The notes under the pieces were generated by a model. It did not search any database, was not told where the DNA came from, and saw only the letters and a program-made list of their open reading frames with translations. This document shows, one piece after another, positions 7,287 through 9,527 of a stretch of DNA of 9,527 nt (within the stretch, counting starts at the first letter, position 1; the number at the start of each line of letters is the position of its first letter). The position numbers were made by a program, and so were the translations under genes. Origin of the DNA: Candidatus Neoflavobacterium equi (GTDB taxonomy: Bacteria > Bacteroidota > Bacteroidia > Flavobacteriales > Flavobacteriaceae); NCBI GenBank assembly GCA_018065745.1, contig JAGHSS010000013.1, forward strand, positions 1-9,527. The letters run 5' to 3'.

Positions 7287-9494
7287 TTAATTCAGGGCTT
7301 TCTGTTTGTTTTTATGTTTGGCAATCATGGCGTGTAGATCTTCCACATTAAATGGCTTGGTCAAGACATCATCAATACTAGATTGTAAAAATTCTTGTTC
7401 AATCTCTTCTTTGTTGTATGCTGTAATGGCGATGATTGGAATATCAATTCCCATGCTTCTGATTTGATTAGACGTTTGGAAACCATCCATTTCTGGCATG
7501 TTGATGTCTGTCAAAATCATGTCAAAAGTCTCTATCTTTAAAAGATCTAAGGCTTGATATCCAGAATCAACAACCTGATTTTCATATCCAAAATTGCTCA
7601 GTAATCTCGCAGTTACCAACTGGTTAATTGAATTGTTTTCTATCACCAAAATTTTGGTCTGAATCAACTCTTCTTCACTGTTGTGTTCTTGTAAAAAGAT
7701 GGTCTCATTTTCCAAAGCAAAATACACGGGAAGATGTACAATAAACTCTGAACCAACATTTAGCTCACTGCGCACTTTAATATCTCCACCCATCAAGTCC
7801 ACCAATTCTTTAACAATGGTTAAACCCAATCCAGTTCCTTGGTAATCTGATGAAATATTTTGTACCTGAGAAAATTTTTCAAATATCAAATCTATATCTT
7901 TACTGCTAATCCCTACTCCATTATCCTTGATTCTCATGATCATGTAAAACATTTTACTGTTTTTTTCCTGATAATCAAACTGTAAACTTACCTGACCGTT
8001 TTTGGTAAATTTTAATGCATTACTCGCTAAATTAAAAATGATTTGAGACATCTTTAATTTATCCACTTTGATAAATTCTGGAAATTCATCTGCAATTTTT
8101 ACGTGTACTTCATTAGAATTTGACTCTGACAAATACTGCAAACTTCCAACAATGGAATTGATCTCTGTTCTGAGATTAATTGGGGTTGATTCTATTTTAA
8201 TTTCAGACAACTCAATTTTGTGAATTTGCAAAACGTCATTGATCAGATTTAATAAATAACTAGCTGAAAACTTCAAGGATTTCATGTAGATATTATCTTT
8301 CAAAGTATCGTTGTCATCTTCAATAATTTTTGACAATCCAACAACAGCATAGAGTGGTGTTCTCAATTCATGAGAAATATTTGAGATAAAGTTTGATTTG
8401 GCATTGGAAGATTCTTGGGCTTTCAAATTTGCTAATTTGAGCTCTTCATTGATTGCTTCCAAATCTTTATTTGCCTGAAGTTTGTATTTGTTGTTTTTAA
8501 ACAAATAATATGAAAATACCAAAAGCGTTACAATCAAAAGCGAAAGTAAGATGGTGGAAATAGTCGTGAAATAAATGACTTTGTTTTGTTGATTGCGCTC
8601 ATTTTCAATTTCTGATAATTTGCGTTCATACTCTGTGATATCAAACATACTATTTGCTTGAGCCACAGAATGACTCAACAATTTTTCATTGTAAAGATCT
8701 TTGTAATACAAATGCTTTTTCAAGTATTCATATCCCAATTTGTCTTTGCCAATGGCATTGTAAAAAGCAGCTATATCATCATATAGCTCCATATTGTAAT
8801 GGATGTTGAAATCATCAAACAGGTCGTCATTGACATAACTCAACGCCTTTTTGTAAAATAATTCTGCCTGTGGGTAATTCTTTTTAGCAAAGTAATAATC
8901 TGCATACAAAGAATTTATAGTCAACCTGGCAGAATCTTGATTGATGGCATCAATCAATTGGTCGGCTTTATTTAAATGTACAAGTCCTTCTTCATATTTG
9001 GACAGGTTAAAATAACAGGTAGCAATGTTGATGTTTGAGAAAAGAATCTCGTATTCATCTTGGGTTTCAATTGCATATTCCAAAGATTTTAGATAATGCA
9101 CAAGGGCAGCACTGAAGTCCCCTTTTTTGTCTCCATACAAGATGGCTAAATTATTGTGTAACCAACACTTAAGTTTGATTAACTTGGTTGGCTGTATGAG
9201 TCTTATGGCTTTGAAATATATTTGCTCTGCTTTGCTGTAGTCTGCAATTTCAATGTAATTCATTCCAATCACATTGTATGCCTTTGCAATCAACTCAATG
9301 TCATTTACTTGATATGCCAAATCCAAAGCTTTCTGTCCTTTCATCAAGGCTTCATTTGGATTGACAATCCCAACATCCCTTCCTGCATCTTGTATCATTT
9401 TATTGATACTATCTTTCATAACGGTCACTTGCTGTGCTGAAGAGAACTGCACAGTGAGCAAAGAAAAAAGTAATATAATAAAACCTTTATGCAT
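7287..9494 (-). CDS. hybrid sensor histidine kinase with periplasmic TPR repeats and C-terminal receiver
   Basis: A 735-residue membrane kinase. Residues 1-20 are a signal peptide (basic start, hydrophobic core, SSA-QQ cleavage site), which supports the ATG at 9494. Residues about 48-266 hold five to six TPR units (for example 70-99, 110-141, 151-181, 193-220, 237-266), predicted periplasmic. A membrane helix lies at about 307-332 and a coiled coil at about 335-366. HisKA carries phospho-acceptor His375 (SHELRTP). The ATPase domain shows the N box (Asn492 in NLASNALKF), G1 (DNGVGI, 524-529), F box (FEKFSQ) and G2 (GTGLGL, 553-558). The receiver (about 613-728) has Asp663 (TDINMPEMDG), Thr691 and Lys713, but its acidic pair is Glu619-Asn620. 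No DNA-binding or HPt domain follows, so phosphate must pass to a partner encoded elsewhere. The 33 bases upstream in the window show no promoter match. The signal it detects is unknown. Confidence 0.95.
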   Translation of the reverse strand: MHKGFIILLFSLLTVQFSSAQQVTVMKDSINKMIQDAGRDVGIVNPNEALMKGQKALDLAYQVNDIELIAKAYNVIGMNYIEIADYSKAEQIYFKAIRLIQPTKLIKLKCWLHNNLAILYGDKKGDFSAALVHYLKSLEYAIETQDEYEILFSNINIATCYFNLSKYEEGLVHLNKADQLIDAINQDSARLTINSLYADYYFAKKNYPQAELFYKKALSYVNDDLFDDFNIHYNMELYDDIAAFYNAIGKDKLGYEYLKKHLYYKDLYNEKLLSHSVAQANSMFDITEYERKLSEIENERNQQNKVIYFTTISTILLSLLIVTLLVFSYYLFKNNKYKLQANKDLEAINEELKLANLKAQESSNAKSNFISNISHELRTPLYAVVGLSKIIEDDNDTLKDNIYMKSLKFSASYLLNLINDVLQIHKIELSEIKIESTPINLRTEINSIVGSLQYLSESNSNEVHVKIADEFPEFIKVDKLKMSQIIFNLASNALKFTKNGQVSLQFDYQEKNSKMFYMIMRIKDNGVGISSKDIDLIFEKFSQVQNISSDYQGTGLGLTIVKELVDLMGGDIKVRSELNVGSEFIVHLPVYFALENETIFLQEHNSEEELIQTKILVIENNSINQLVTARLLSNFGYENQVVDSGYQALDLLKIETFDMILTDINMPEMDGFQTSNQIRSMGIDIPIIAITAYNKEEIEQEFLQSSIDDVLTKPFNVEDLHAMIAKHKNKQKALN

Positions 9495-9527
9495 AATTCG
9501 GAGCTGTTTTTGTAGTATAAGTAGTAG

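Noticed and set aside
9222..9440. + strand frame opposite the kinase N-terminus
   Set aside because: Complement of the TPR-coding region, Cys/Ile/Phe-rich, no motif.

Overview
The window looks like chromosomal DNA from a member of the Bacteroidota, most likely a Flavobacteriaceae species. It is strongly A+T-rich. Its genes lack Shine-Dalgarno GGAGG sequences and have A-rich leaders instead. A perfect TAnnTTTG promoter box is present, and the proteins resemble flavobacterial types (a MarR/fatty-acid-oxidation operon, a LETM1-like protein, a TPR hybrid histidine kinase). This assignment comes from pattern recognition, not a database search.

Left part (14-6025, + strand): a four-gene fatty-acid beta-oxidation operon. 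A MarR-family regulator is followed 24 bp later by a bifunctional 3-hydroxyacyl-CoA dehydrogenase/enoyl-CoA hydratase (FadN-type, dehydrogenase half first). Then come a thiolase (FadA-type, 64 bp gap) and a VLCAD-like acyl-CoA dehydrogenase (FadE-type, 53 bp gap). A strong intrinsic terminator with a 12-bp stem, a 4-nt loop and a T tract closes the unit. Together the three enzymes supply all four reactions of the beta-oxidation spiral: dehydrogenation, hydration, second dehydrogenation and thiolysis. The enzyme order N-A-E is that of the Bacillus subtilis fadNAE operon, but the adjacent regulator here is MarR-type. No acyl-CoA ligase or electron-transfer flavoprotein gene lies in the window. 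The operon promoter must lie left of the window or in its first 13 bases.

Middle part (6026-7286, + strand): a short promoter-bearing gap and a monocistronic gene for a protein of unknown role. Its C-terminus carries a clear LETM1-type hydrophobic signature, and its centre resembles a TerB-like fold. It uses CTG leucine codons far more than the fad genes do.

Right part (7287-9494, - strand): a hybrid sensor histidine kinase with a signal peptide, periplasmic TPR repeats, one membrane helix, HisKA, HATPase and a C-terminal receiver domain. The receiver has an unusual Asn at a metal-binding acidic position. This gene converges on the LETM1-like gene with no bases between the two stop codons.

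I saw no RNA gene, insertion sequence, CRISPR array, phage gene or defence system. The window is mostly core metabolism and signalling. The points most worth a second look are the LETM1-like protein, the back-to-back stop codons, the receiver substitution and the MarR-controlled fadNAE arrangement.
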